DNA of 64,000 nt from Maribacter algicola (GTDB taxonomy: Bacteria > Bacteroidota > Bacteroidia > Flavobacteriales > Flavobacteriaceae). The translations under genes and the position numbers were made by a program. The stretch is from NCBI RefSeq assembly GCF_003933245.1, contig NZ_QUSX01000001.1:1798001-1862000 (forward strand), in the 5' to 3' direction. The notes beneath the pieces are model-generated. The model saw only the letters and a program-made list of their open reading frames with translations. It did no database searches and had not been told where the DNA came from. Of the stretch, positions 1-9,568 are shown piece by piece. Each line of letters begins with the position of its first letter. Position 1 is the stretch's first letter.

Positions 1-1111
1 AAGCGGCGACGCCACTTGCAAGGGCACTTTCCATAAATGTGCCGTCCGGTTGGTTGAGGTAGAGCATGTTACGGGTAAATTGGTAGTGATAGCCATAGTC
101 GTTGATACGAAGTTTTTGAACTTGGATATTATCATCCCCTTCGGAAGATTTTAGCACTTTTTCGTCCTCAGGTAACATATCCAAGGAAATCAGATCGGGA
201 CGACCGTCATGGTTAATGTCCGCGACATCACTACCCATGGAAAATCTGGAAGTATGGCCAAAATTTATTCTAAGACTTTCCGTAAAGGTCCCATCTCCAT
301 TATTTAGGTAATAATAATCATCCTCATGAAAGTCATTCCCAATGTAGAGGTCTGGATATCCGTCCATATTGAAATCCGAAACGGCTACGCCCAGTCCGTA
401 GCCATTGATGCCTCCAAATATTCCCGCTTCCTCACTTACATCAACAAACTTCCCGTTATCGTTCCTGAGTAACTTATCACCCGTTTCGTAATTTCGTTGA
501 TATCTAAGTTGTACATTGCCAAAGGTATCCTGGGTGTGGACGGCGTGATTCAATAGATACATGTCCAAATCGCCATCCAGGTCAAAATCCAAAAAAGCGG
601 CGTTAGAGCTGTAGGATTCAAAATCCAAACCATAGGCAGCAGATTTTTCAATAAATGTACCGTCGCCTTGATTTATAAAAAGCTCATTATGTCCGTTAAA
701 ACCATTGAGGCCAACAACGGCACAAACATAAATGTCCAGTAGTCCGTCACCGTTTACATCGCCCATCACTGAGCCCGTGTTCCAAGAGCTTTTACCGGCT
801 ACCCCGGCTTTCTCAGTAATATCTTCGAATTTTAGATTGCCTTTGTTGAGGTACAATTTATTTTCAAGTTGATTGGCGGATAAATAAATGTCCGGCAACC
901 CATCATTATTAATGTCTCCTATAGCAATACCTCCACCATTGTAGAAATAGAGATAGTCCAGAATATTAAGGTCATCCGTTTCCTTTAGGGTGTTTGCAAA
1001 TTTGATACCGGTCTGTTCCGAAGAAACTTTTTTAAAGACCTCTCCTGAATTTTTATCGGTACAACTTATAGAAATCAGTAACGTAAAGAAAGCTATGGAT
1101 TTAATTCTCAT
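1..1111 (-). CDS. FG-GAP/VCBS repeat lipoprotein, CRTAC1/UnbV-like (N-terminal part, cut by window edge)
   Basis: The gene starts with ATG at 1109-1111 and runs off the left edge, leaving about 370 residues. The N-terminus reads MRIKSIAFFTLLISISC, a lipoprotein signal ending in a lipobox Cys. At least five calcium-loop repeats of the form DxNxDGxxD follow (for example DINNDGLPD, DVNGDGLLD, DFDLDGDLD), as in FG-GAP/VCBS beta-propeller blades. Spacing and flanking phrases (YNGGGIAIGD, LYLNKGN) match the two genes upstream, so this is a third tandem paralogue. Its start overlaps the stop of the preceding gene by 11 bases, which suggests translational coupling. The family is common beside SusC/SusD genes in Flavobacteriia, but its molecular role is not established. 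A surface-exposed binding protein is an inference. The ASPIC/UnbV domain seen in the paralogues would lie outside the window. Confidence 0.85.
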   Translation of the reverse strand, partial: MRIKSIAFFTLLISISCTDKNSGEVFKKVSSEQTGIKFANTLKETDDLNILDYLYFYNGGGIAIGDINNDGLPDIYLSANQLENKLYLNKGNLKFEDITEKAGVAGKSSWNTGSVMGDVNGDGLLDIYVCAVVGLNGFNGHNELFINQGDGTFIEKSAAYGLDFESYSSNAAFLDFDLDGDLDMYLLNHAVHTQDTFGNVQLRYQRNYETGDKLLRNDNGKFVDVSEEAGIFGGINGYGLGVAVSDFNMDGYPDLYIGNDFHEDDYYYLNNGDGTFTESLRINFGHTSRFSMGSDVADINHDGRPDLISLDMLPEDEKVLKSSEGDDNIQVQKLRINDYGYHYQFTRNMLYLNQPDGTFMESALASGVAA

Positions 1112-4100
1112 GAAGGCGATAGATTTTCGGGGCAGCATTATTTATAGCCGCAACAATAAATTGATTTCCGGATTTATCCTTAAGTATTTTGAGATGTTTT
1201 ACTTCATTTCTAATGAACATTCCACTTTTATCATAGTTTTGCCATTCAAAACCAAGTTTTCCATCCCCTAAAAGAACATTGCCGTAATTGGCATCCAATC
1301 TTGAAAATTGAGGCTTAAATTCAAAATTGTTCCCTGCCATTATTAGATCTAGGTTGCCGTCCCTATTCACATCTGTGCATGCTATACCGCAAATACAGGA
1401 AAATTGGACTTGTGGTGGTAAGATTTTGACGGAAAATTCACCATTCCCCTCGTTGATTGCAATAACGGACTCTGAGGTTGAAGCCGTTTTAACGATGGAA
1501 TTATCTATAACTCCTTTTGAAAATAACTTGTCTATCGTTCTTTTTGCATAATCCGAAGCTTTAATGTTTGCCTTTTTAAGGGCCAATATCTGGGTCGTTA
1601 ACTCCTTTTTTTGATGTAGCGGGTAATCGCCCTCGTCATATCGTTGGGTTACAATTTGTTCAATGGTACCATCATTGTCAAAATCGTTTACCCACATCTT
1701 CATAGGATTTCCTGGGGTTGGTTTGTAATGTAGATTGCTTCCTGCGTTACCTAAGATCAGATCTATATCGCCATCATTGTCCAAGTCCTTTGCATCAATA
1801 GCGCCCCACCAACCGCTGAGGCTATCTAGGCTGGTATCCCATTGACTAAGTCTACGTCCGGAGTTTTTAAATATTTTAGGTGTTCCCCAATCAGAAACTG
1901 TAATCAAGTCTTTTTTATCGTCAGAATCTATATCTACCCAGATGGCATCAGTGACCATTCCGGCATTTTTTAAGTCATAGGCAGATTTTTCGGTAACGTC
2001 GGTAAAGGTATTGTCCCCATTGTTTTGGAGCAACAAATGATTTGGGTCTACACCATAGGTGCTTACCACACTTCTGGAGCCAATAAAAATATCAGGGTAA
2101 CCGTCACCGTTGAAATCATTCGTGACTATAACGGATATATTTTTATTGGTACTGGGCAGTTTAGTGTTCAACTTGGTATAGTTGGCTTTTCCATTATTAA
2201 TATAAATCCTTGCTTCATAGGTGTTCTGCATACCTATTTCGTTTCCGCCACTTCCAACGATAAGATCTAGATCCCCGTCATTGTCCATATCGAAGAAAGC
2301 CGCCGCAGTGTCTTCCTGTGCTGCATCTACATCAAAATAGGATGAAGTTGGCCTTCCAATCTTGGCATTATCCCCAAAAAGATAAAGTGCGCCTGGTTGT
2401 CCTTTGGCCCCCCCAATGAAAAGATCATCATTACCATCACCGTTAACATCCCCAATGGCCATTGCGGGACCTTCTTGAGCCAAGGATTGATAAATTAGAC
2501 CCTCGTTGTTGAAATCATTGTATTCATTTTCATTATGGGCAATTAAATAGGGGTTTTTCACTTCTTGCAAAAGAGGCGTGGATTCAACTTTTTTAGGAAG
2601 CTTGTATTTAGTAGTAGCATTCTCTTGATTAAATGTCAAGGTAGTATTGACTTCAACATTTTCCAATTTTTCCGTAAGGTCATTCGGCCAAATAATTCGG
2701 ATAGAATCTAGAGTAGTTTGACCTCCAAGCCCTATGGTCATTGGGTATTCTACCGAAGATTGAAACCCACGTGAAGGTATCAACGTTTGCTCTATGATCT
2801 GGTCCTTAAAATAAAGTTTGGCGACCGTACCTATAGCGAATTTGTTTTTATCCGATCCTATGAACTTTAATTTTATAAAATTGTTTTTGTTTTGTTTTTC
2901 CGAATTGTTACGGTAGACAAAACTTTCCATATTCACATTATTCACTACAAGGTCCAAATCCCCGTCATTGTCCAAATCCCCATAAGCTGCTCCATTGGAT
3001 TTGCTGGGCAATTCAAATCCCCATTCCCTGTTTGCATTTTTAAAAGTAATGTCCCCTTTATTTTTATAGGCGTAATTGGGAAGGGGAGTCATGGGCATTT
3101 TGTTGATGATGGAATCAATAGATTCTTTATGACCGGTAAGGGCCATTTTTTGGATGATTTCATTGGCAAAGAAGTCTACAAAATCCAAATCCGTGAGGTC
3201 ATGGTTTATACCGTTGGTGATGAAAATATCCTTAAGGCCATCATTATCCATATCGAACATAAGTCCGGACCAGCTCCAATCCGTTGCCTCAATTCCACTA
3301 TAATAGGCAATTTCTGAAAACGAACCATTTCCGTTGTTCAATTGTAAGGTATTTTGAATGTACTGTTGGTGAAAGTCCTTACTTTGCTTGAGTTTAAAAA
3401 CGTTATAACCTTCAAACTCCATAACGGATTTCACGCGCTGGTCCGGTTCTGGGAGCATATCGGTAATAAAGATATCACTTAGGCCATCATTATTGATGTC
3501 CGCGATGTCTATGCCCATTGCGGATAGACTTAGGTGATTTGTCCACTTTTTTATTTCTTCACTGAATGTTCCGTCCTGATTATTAATGTATAGGTAATCC
3601 CTTTCATAGAAATCATTGGAAACATAAATATCCGGGTAAAGGTCTTGATTTATATCGGTAACCATGACTCCAAGACCAAAACCAATTAAACTGCCGTAGA
3701 TTCCGGACTCTTCACTAACGTCCACAAATTTTCCATCATCGTTTCTTAACAACATATCGCCTACGCCCTTGAAGATATCTGGAACACCCTCCCAATCCTG
3801 TGCACGTACTTCCCGCTGTTCTGCATATCCTAGGCTACTCACAGGGATGTTACTATTGTTAAGGATGTAAGCATCTAGATCACCATCTTTATCATAGTCA
3901 AAAAAAGTGGCATGTGTGGAAAAACCTGTTTTTGCCAAGTTATATTCTACCGCACTTTCCGTAAAGGTCAAGTCGCCATTGTTGATGAACAGGTCATTAT
4001 CATGGTTATTGCCTTCCATATTTCCGGCATTGCTTACATAGATATCCAAAAATCCATCATTGTTGATATCTGCCATAGTAACTCCTGTTGACCAAGGTTT

Positions 4101-4454
4101 GTTACCTGTAACACCGGCGGATTCCGAAATATCCTCAAACTGAAAATTTCCTTTGTTGAGGTAAAGTCGGTTAGGCACCATGTTTCCCGTTAAATATACA
4201 TCTGTAAGGCCATCATTATTTATATCTCCTAGCGCTACACCGCCGCCATTATAGAAATTTCTGTATTTGAAGATGTTGAAATTCTTTTGGTTTTCAATGT
4301 TATTGTAAAACCTGATTCCTGTACTGTCTGGGGACATCAAGGTAAAAAGAGTATTTTCCATTTTCTGTGGCTCGTTTCCTCCACTGGATTTTTCCTTACA
4401 GGAATAGCCTAGAAAAATTGCAATTAATGACATGATATAATAAGCCTTATTCAT
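1101..4454 (-). CDS. FG-GAP/VCBS repeat lipoprotein with ASPIC/UnbV domain, CRTAC1-like
   Basis: This encodes about 1117 residues. I chose ATG at 4454 because it yields MNKAYYIMSLIAIFLGYSC, a clean lipoprotein signal; a longer in-frame start at 4502 would bury it. I count about 14 DxDxDG-type calcium loops (DINNDGLTD, DMDNDGDLD, DVNRDGNLD and others) spread over the whole length, consistent with two beta-propellers. Between them, near residues 545-610, is an ASPIC/UnbV-like segment containing IRIIWPN. The start overlaps the upstream gene's stop (ATGAATAA) and its own stop overlaps the next gene's start, so the three genes form one translational unit. The protein is probably exported and lipid-anchored at the outer membrane. 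Ligand and function are unknown; proximity to SusCD suggests a part in glycan capture or handling, which is inference. Confidence 0.88.
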   Translation of the reverse strand: MNKAYYIMSLIAIFLGYSCKEKSSGGNEPQKMENTLFTLMSPDSTGIRFYNNIENQKNFNIFKYRNFYNGGGVALGDINNDGLTDVYLTGNMVPNRLYLNKGNFQFEDISESAGVTGNKPWSTGVTMADINNDGFLDIYVSNAGNMEGNNHDNDLFINNGDLTFTESAVEYNLAKTGFSTHATFFDYDKDGDLDAYILNNSNIPVSSLGYAEQREVRAQDWEGVPDIFKGVGDMLLRNDDGKFVDVSEESGIYGSLIGFGLGVMVTDINQDLYPDIYVSNDFYERDYLYINNQDGTFSEEIKKWTNHLSLSAMGIDIADINNDGLSDIFITDMLPEPDQRVKSVMEFEGYNVFKLKQSKDFHQQYIQNTLQLNNGNGSFSEIAYYSGIEATDWSWSGLMFDMDNDGLKDIFITNGINHDLTDLDFVDFFANEIIQKMALTGHKESIDSIINKMPMTPLPNYAYKNKGDITFKNANREWGFELPSKSNGAAYGDLDNDGDLDLVVNNVNMESFVYRNNSEKQNKNNFIKLKFIGSDKNKFAIGTVAKLYFKDQIIEQTLIPSRGFQSSVEYPMTIGLGGQTTLDSIRIIWPNDLTEKLENVEVNTTLTFNQENATTKYKLPKKVESTPLLQEVKNPYLIAHNENEYNDFNNEGLIYQSLAQEGPAMAIGDVNGDGNDDLFIGGAKGQPGALYLFGDNAKIGRPTSSYFDVDAAQEDTAAAFFDMDNDGDLDLIVGSGGNEIGMQNTYEARIYINNGKANYTKLNTKLPSTNKNISVIVTNDFNGDGYPDIFIGSRSVVSTYGVDPNHLLLQNNGDNTFTDVTEKSAYDLKNAGMVTDAIWVDIDSDDKKDLITVSDWGTPKIFKNSGRRLSQWDTSLDSLSGWWGAIDAKDLDNDGDIDLILGNAGSNLHYKPTPGNPMKMWVNDFDNDGTIEQIVTQRYDEGDYPLHQKKELTTQILALKKANIKASDYAKRTIDKLFSKGVIDNSIVKTASTSESVIAINEGNGEFSVKILPPQVQFSCICGIACTDVNRDGNLDLIMAGNNFEFKPQFSRLDANYGNVLLGDGKLGFEWQNYDKSGMFIRNEVKHLKILKDKSGNQFIVAAINNAAPKIYRLHEN

Positions 4455-7400
4455 TTTGATTCTTGTATGTAAAAAAAATTGGTGAGGCATTGTTACGGGC
4501 AATAATAAATGCCTCCCTGTTTTTTAGTTTAATTTTTTGTATTTCCCTGGCTGCTCCATCAATTTCCAACATTTGGTATTGGCCTGTAAATGGATTTTGA
4601 TTGTCCTTGGAATGGTACAAAATTAATCCATGTAATGCATCTAACCGACCTAGCTGCGTACTCATTTCAAAGGTATTACCAACAATCAATAAATCAGAAT
4701 AACCATCTCCGTTAAAATCTCCAGAAGTTATGTCGTGAACGGAAGATGCCTGTGTAATTAATGGCAGCGGTTGCTTTTTAAACTTCCCGTTTCCTTCGTT
4801 CAAGAATAAACAACTTTTTAATTCATAGACAAATTTTTTATCCGATTCGCTCAATGTGGAATTACCGAATATCTCTTCAATACTCGCTTTGGCAAAAGAA
4901 TTATAGGAAAGAAACCTCTTGTTGAGGAACGGCATTTGCTTTACTAGTTCATCCTTGGAAGCGAATGGTGTTTCCGTATTGCCATGATAATAGGTTATAA
5001 CTGGATCTTTTTGTCCGTTGGAATCAAAATCATAGTTGTACAGGGTAATGGGTTTTTCTTCAGTAGCCTGGAATTTGGTGTTGCTACCCCAATTTCCGGC
5101 AATAATATCCTGATCGCCATCATTGTCAACATCCATAGTAAATATGGTGTTCCACCATCCATGAGTCTGTTCTAAGCCATTTGATTTTAAAAGTTTTAAC
5201 TTTTTGCCATCGTTGATAAAAATGGAAATAGGCATCCAGTGACCAACCGCTATTAAGTCGCTTAGTCCATCACCGTTGATATCTTCCCATAGCACATCTT
5301 TTACATTCCCTATTTTTTTGAGCTCTGGGGCAATAGTATTGACAGCATTGGTAAACGTTCCATTTCCATCATTTACAAAGAAATATTGTTCTGGAACTTC
5401 GCCGTACATAGAGGGTACAAGGTCTGAAGTTATAACAACGTCCATATCCCCATCATTGTCATAGTCAAAGGGCAACACCTTGGAAGCATTAAGGGCAACG
5501 TTTTCAAAGGCAGTAACGTCCTCATTAAAAGTCCCCTTATAGTTCAAGTAAAGCCTGGGTTTTAATGGGTTTCCATCACGAAATTCGTTTCCGCCACTTG
5601 CCACCAAAAGGTCTAGATTGCTGTCCCCATTTGCATCAAAAAAAGAACTGGTAACGTCTTCGTTGATAGATTTAGGGTGGAACAAATCTGATTGACTTTC
5701 GGCAAACTGTCCATTTTTATCTTGAATATATAATTTGGAGGATTGCGTTTTGGCTCCTCCAATAAATATATCCGAAAGGCCATCCATATTAATGTCGGCT
5801 ACGGAAATTGCAGGTCCTTCATTGGATGAGGCAAAAGGAATCAAGGGTTCTTTGTTAAAGTCAAGTGTCTGTTTTTCTTCATGAACAAAATCTATGGCAA
5901 AATCCTTTCCTGTGTAATAGTTATACACTAAAGACTTTTTTTTCGGAATAAAACTTGAACGTTCAGGAGCTTCATAAGTCACTACGATTTCCTTATTCAG
6001 CTTTAGCTTGGTGATTTTCTTTATTGAATTGTCCGGCCAAATGATGGATAGTGAATCCACTACGGAGTCTTTTCCCATTCCAAAAATTAGAGTATTGGAA
6101 CCTGATGAAAGGTAATTGTTGGATGGGTAAAGTTCTTGGAACTGTTCATTTCCGTTCGAATAAACATATACCTTTGCTCCTATAGCGTTGATGTTTTTGG
6201 AAGGTCCTTTAAATTTTAGTTTAACGAAGTTGTTGTTTTGCAGGGTGTTTTCCATAATGGTAGCTTCTTCATCTATATTATTTATTATTAGATCAAGGTC
6301 TCCGTCGTTATCCAAATCGGCAAAGGCACAACCATTGCTAAATGAAGGTTGGCTTTCGAACCAGTTATTAGTATTATCCGAAAATGTTAGATCCCCATTA
6401 TTTTTAAAAATATAGTTGGCTACTTTTTTTTCAGGAATTTCATTAATTAATGGCATATCTGTATTCCTCATGCCGGCATCTATCCTGCGCTGAATATCTT
6501 CATTGGCAATGAAGTTCATATAATCCATGTCATTGGTAGCTCCTTTTATTCCGTTGGTAATAAAAAGGTCTTTATGCCCATCATTATCAAAGTCTGCCAA
6601 TAAGGGTCCCCAAGACCATTCAGTTGCGGAAATGCCGCTTAAAAAACCGATTTCCGAAAAGCTGGAACCTGAATTATTTAGGTGTAGGGTGTTTTGCATG
6701 AATTGTGGAGCAAAACCATTTTTTAAATATTGTTGATAAATTGGATAACCATATTCCAGCCCCGAAGTTTTGTAGGTCTGTAAATCTTCGGGAAGCATAT
6801 CCAAAGAAATGATGTCCGGATAACCGTCATTATTAACATCCGCTATGGCATTTCCCATGGAGTAGTGCGAGGTATGGCCCATTTTTGTGTCATCATGGGA
6901 TATTATTTCCTTAAATGTGCCGTCTTGTTGATTGATGTAGAGATAATCATTTTCAAAGAAATCATTGCCAATATAAATATCCGGATAGCCATCAAGATTA
7001 ATGTCCGAGATGGAAATTCCCAAACCATATCCACTTTTTCCCTGGAATATTCCAGCTTTCTTACTTACATCGGTAAAATGGCCATTTACATTCTCATAAA
7101 GTAGGTCTCCTGAAATTGGGTCAATTTTAGACCGATTTTCTCCTTTACCGTAATTGAGGTTCGGATGGACTGAATGGTTCAATAAGTACATATCTAAATC
7201 CCCATCAAGGTCATAATCAAAAAATACAGCTTTGGTAGAAAGTCCTTCGAAATCTAGACCATATTCCATTGATTGGTCCTTGAAAATAGGATTTCCAGAA
7301 GCGTCTAACCCCTGATTTACAAACAGTTTATTTTTTCCTTTTAGGGCTCTGTATCCTGAAGCCTGACAGATGTAGATATCCAATAATCCGTCGTTGTTAA

Positions 7401-7755
7401 TGTCTACCTGAGTGACCCCGGTAGTCCAGCTGTTTAAATCCATTTCATCCCAAGGGATAGGTATTTTTTTAAACCTGAAATTTCCTTGGTTTACGTAGAA
7501 GGCGGGGGGTACTTGGTTACCCGCAAAAAAAAGATCTATAAGTCCATCGTTATTATAATCTGCGGTAATAACACCAGCACCGTTGTAATAGTACAAATAA
7601 TTGAGAATATTTAGTCGAGGAGTACTTGTTAGGGTATTTGAGAACTGGATGCCGGTACTGCTGGACGGTAACCTGTTAAAGAGTTTGTCCTTAGTATTTT
7701 TAGCACATCCTGTTAAAAGTAGTAGTAAACCAATATATACCAAGTGTTTTTGCAT
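4447..7755 (-). CDS. FG-GAP/VCBS repeat lipoprotein with ASPIC/UnbV domain, CRTAC1-like
   Basis: First gene of the three-gene VCBS run, about 1102 residues. ATG at 7755 is preferred over a TTG three codons upstream; it gives MQKHLVYIGLLLLLTGC, a lipoprotein signal. About 14 calcium-loop repeats are visible (DYNNDGLID, DINNDGLLD, DVDNDGDQD and others), with an ASPIC/UnbV-like segment near residues 545-605 (LSIIWPDNS). Architecture and length nearly equal those of the downstream paralogue, so the set arose by tandem duplication, now well diverged. It lies 160 bases after susD on the same strand but behind a strong terminator, so it is either expressed from its own promoter or by read-through. 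No clear TAnnTTTG box was found in the gap. Function is not known. Confidence 0.88.
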   Translation of the reverse strand: MQKHLVYIGLLLLLTGCAKNTKDKLFNRLPSSSTGIQFSNTLTSTPRLNILNYLYYYNGAGVITADYNNDGLIDLFFAGNQVPPAFYVNQGNFRFKKIPIPWDEMDLNSWTTGVTQVDINNDGLLDIYICQASGYRALKGKNKLFVNQGLDASGNPIFKDQSMEYGLDFEGLSTKAVFFDYDLDGDLDMYLLNHSVHPNLNYGKGENRSKIDPISGDLLYENVNGHFTDVSKKAGIFQGKSGYGLGISISDINLDGYPDIYIGNDFFENDYLYINQQDGTFKEIISHDDTKMGHTSHYSMGNAIADVNNDGYPDIISLDMLPEDLQTYKTSGLEYGYPIYQQYLKNGFAPQFMQNTLHLNNSGSSFSEIGFLSGISATEWSWGPLLADFDNDGHKDLFITNGIKGATNDMDYMNFIANEDIQRRIDAGMRNTDMPLINEIPEKKVANYIFKNNGDLTFSDNTNNWFESQPSFSNGCAFADLDNDGDLDLIINNIDEEATIMENTLQNNNFVKLKFKGPSKNINAIGAKVYVYSNGNEQFQELYPSNNYLSSGSNTLIFGMGKDSVVDSLSIIWPDNSIKKITKLKLNKEIVVTYEAPERSSFIPKKKSLVYNYYTGKDFAIDFVHEEKQTLDFNKEPLIPFASSNEGPAISVADINMDGLSDIFIGGAKTQSSKLYIQDKNGQFAESQSDLFHPKSINEDVTSSFFDANGDSNLDLLVASGGNEFRDGNPLKPRLYLNYKGTFNEDVTAFENVALNASKVLPFDYDNDGDMDVVITSDLVPSMYGEVPEQYFFVNDGNGTFTNAVNTIAPELKKIGNVKDVLWEDINGDGLSDLIAVGHWMPISIFINDGKKLKLLKSNGLEQTHGWWNTIFTMDVDNDGDQDIIAGNWGSNTKFQATEEKPITLYNYDFDSNGQKDPVITYYHGNTETPFASKDELVKQMPFLNKRFLSYNSFAKASIEEIFGNSTLSESDKKFVYELKSCLFLNEGNGKFKKQPLPLITQASSVHDITSGDFNGDGYSDLLIVGNTFEMSTQLGRLDALHGLILYHSKDNQNPFTGQYQMLEIDGAAREIQKIKLKNREAFIIARNNASPIFFTYKNQNE

Positions 7756-7865
7756 AAGGGCCAAGCAAGCAAAAGTGAGTGTAAAGAAATGAATTTATTA
7801 GCTTTTAGAAATACTTTTTAACCTTGCACTAACTGTTTTAAACTTTTATTAAGTTTTATTAAAAA

Positions 7866-7893
7866 AAGAATCCCTTCCATGGAAGGGATTCTT
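7866..7893 (-). terminator. Rho-independent terminator after susD
   Basis: A perfect 28-base palindrome (14-bp arms, core CCCTTCCATGGAAGGG) lies 23 bases beyond the susD stop. On the minus strand the stem is followed by a run of seven T residues and further AT-rich sequence. This fits an intrinsic terminator ending the susC-susD transcript before the VCBS genes. The GC content of the stem core sets it off from the AT-rich surroundings. Confidence 0.85.
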
Positions 7894-7915
7894 ATATACT
7901 CAAAAAATTGAACTA

Positions 7916-9547
7916 CTATTCGTAACCTGGATTTTGCACCAAATTTGGATTGGCCAATAGCTGTGGTAATGGGATGGGGAACAACAATCTTTTCTGATTT
8001 GCAATTTCCGCATCATTCTTAAATTCCCATGCTCTAAGATATTGTCCAAAACGAATTAAATCATTTCTTCTCCAACCTTCAGTATATAATTCCCTTCCTC
8101 TTTCATCAAGAATGTCGCTTTCAGCTACTGAACCAAGTGGATTCGCACCCCTTAACACACGTAGTGTATTAATCATTTCAGTTGGGTCACCACCGCTTCT
8201 GAACATTGCTTCCGCTTTCATTAAATAGGCGTCGGCATATCTAAACTGCACTTTATGCAATGTAGTTTCACCAAAACGGGGATTGTATTTAATAATTCGA
8301 ATACCTGTTCTTTCACTATTATTTATCAAATTTTTGGAACCGGTTCCGTCTACAAAATCTCTAGTAAAGGCCAAATCAACGCCCTGTCTGTCTTGTAATT
8401 TACTTCCATCCAAATCGTATTGTTGGTTTACTAAAAATCCAAAACCAACGTTGGAGCCAAATTCATATCCTTCTACATCTTCTGTATATTCTCTACCGGT
8501 AAATGGAAGTCCTTCTGCAGGAACACCTCCACGTCTAATTTCTTGTCCATCCAAGGGAGTAAGATCAGTTTCAACCCTATTGCTATTTGGGTCTCCTTCG
8601 AATAAATCATAGTATTCAGCCAAGGTACTAAATCCATTCCATCCGCCACCCCCGGCTAGACCAAAAGAATTCAAGTGAAGTGGAGCGTAAATCATGTTTT
8701 GTACGTTGGATTCTGTGAACCAAATCGTTTCACTGTCTGGACTGGCTTTGAAAATCTCAAAATAGTTCTCGTCCAATTCATATCCATCTGCTGTAATAGC
8801 ATCAACCAAAGAAATGACTTCGGCCATATCTCCTGCATCAGGAGATCCACCACCACCGTTTAACTGGTTTACATAAACATGTTTGTTTAAAAGAATTTTT
8901 GCTTTTAAGAATCTAGCGGCTGCTTTACCAGGTCTTTTCAGCTCTTCCCCTGAATTTCCTGTAAGTGAAGGTAAACCTGATATACAAGTGTCTAGGTCAG
9001 CTAAGATAAAATCTACAGCAGCCTGACCAGAAAGTACCTCTGGCAATGCTGTGGTAGGTAAACTTGTATCCCTGAACGGTACTTGTCCATAAAGGTCTAA
9101 AATTCTCCACATGGCATATGCTCTGAGAAAACGTGCTTCTAACTTGACGTCTTCAGGAGAGTTGCTCCTGTCATCTAAAATTTGTGAAGCCAATAGTTGG
9201 TTGGAGTTCCATTGCTCAAATGGTGTAATAACATCAGCATCTTCCAAGCCCCATTCGTGCTGGTGTAATTTTCTCCAGCGACCGTTGTCACCCCAGTCAG
9301 CTCCTCTAGTGGGAATAAGTTGAGCATCTGTAGTAACTTCTAAAAGGGCATATGTATTAGCTTGGTCAGATAGCTGCCCCCTAACAGCTCCATACAATGC
9401 TTCCAATGAAGAAGCCGGGTTTTCAAGTCCTTGGAAACCTTCCGATATAAAGGAATCGGTTTCCTCAATTTCCAAATCGGTACAGGATACAAACCCCGCT
9501 GCCATCAGGAAACTTGTTAGATAAATTTTTAAATTAAATCTTTTCAT
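7916..9547 (-). CDS. SusD/RagB family nutrient-binding outer membrane lipoprotein
   Basis: The 543-residue product begins MKRFNLKIYLTSFLMAAG and reaches a lipobox Cys at residue 22, followed by an acidic stretch (CTDLEIEE) like the surface-export signals of flavobacterial lipoproteins. The body has SusD features: a helical TPR-like scaffold with ARFLRAYAMWRILDLYGQVP, AAARFLKAKILLNKH, a late YADAYLMKAEAMFRSG segment and the C-terminal ending LANPNLVQNPGYE. SusD proteins sit as a lid on the SusC barrel and bind oligosaccharides at the cell surface. It lies 21 bases after susC and is followed by a strong terminator. No SusE/SusF-like gene follows. Substrate is inferred as alpha-glucan from the divergent GH65/GH13 cassette. 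Confidence 0.95.
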   Translation of the reverse strand: MKRFNLKIYLTSFLMAAGFVSCTDLEIEETDSFISEGFQGLENPASSLEALYGAVRGQLSDQANTYALLEVTTDAQLIPTRGADWGDNGRWRKLHQHEWGLEDADVITPFEQWNSNQLLASQILDDRSNSPEDVKLEARFLRAYAMWRILDLYGQVPFRDTSLPTTALPEVLSGQAAVDFILADLDTCISGLPSLTGNSGEELKRPGKAAARFLKAKILLNKHVYVNQLNGGGGSPDAGDMAEVISLVDAITADGYELDENYFEIFKASPDSETIWFTESNVQNMIYAPLHLNSFGLAGGGGWNGFSTLAEYYDLFEGDPNSNRVETDLTPLDGQEIRRGGVPAEGLPFTGREYTEDVEGYEFGSNVGFGFLVNQQYDLDGSKLQDRQGVDLAFTRDFVDGTGSKNLINNSERTGIRIIKYNPRFGETTLHKVQFRYADAYLMKAEAMFRSGGDPTEMINTLRVLRGANPLGSVAESDILDERGRELYTEGWRRNDLIRFGQYLRAWEFKNDAEIANQKRLLFPIPLPQLLANPNLVQNPGYE

Positions 9548-9568
9548 GATAAAACAATTTTTTTTTAA

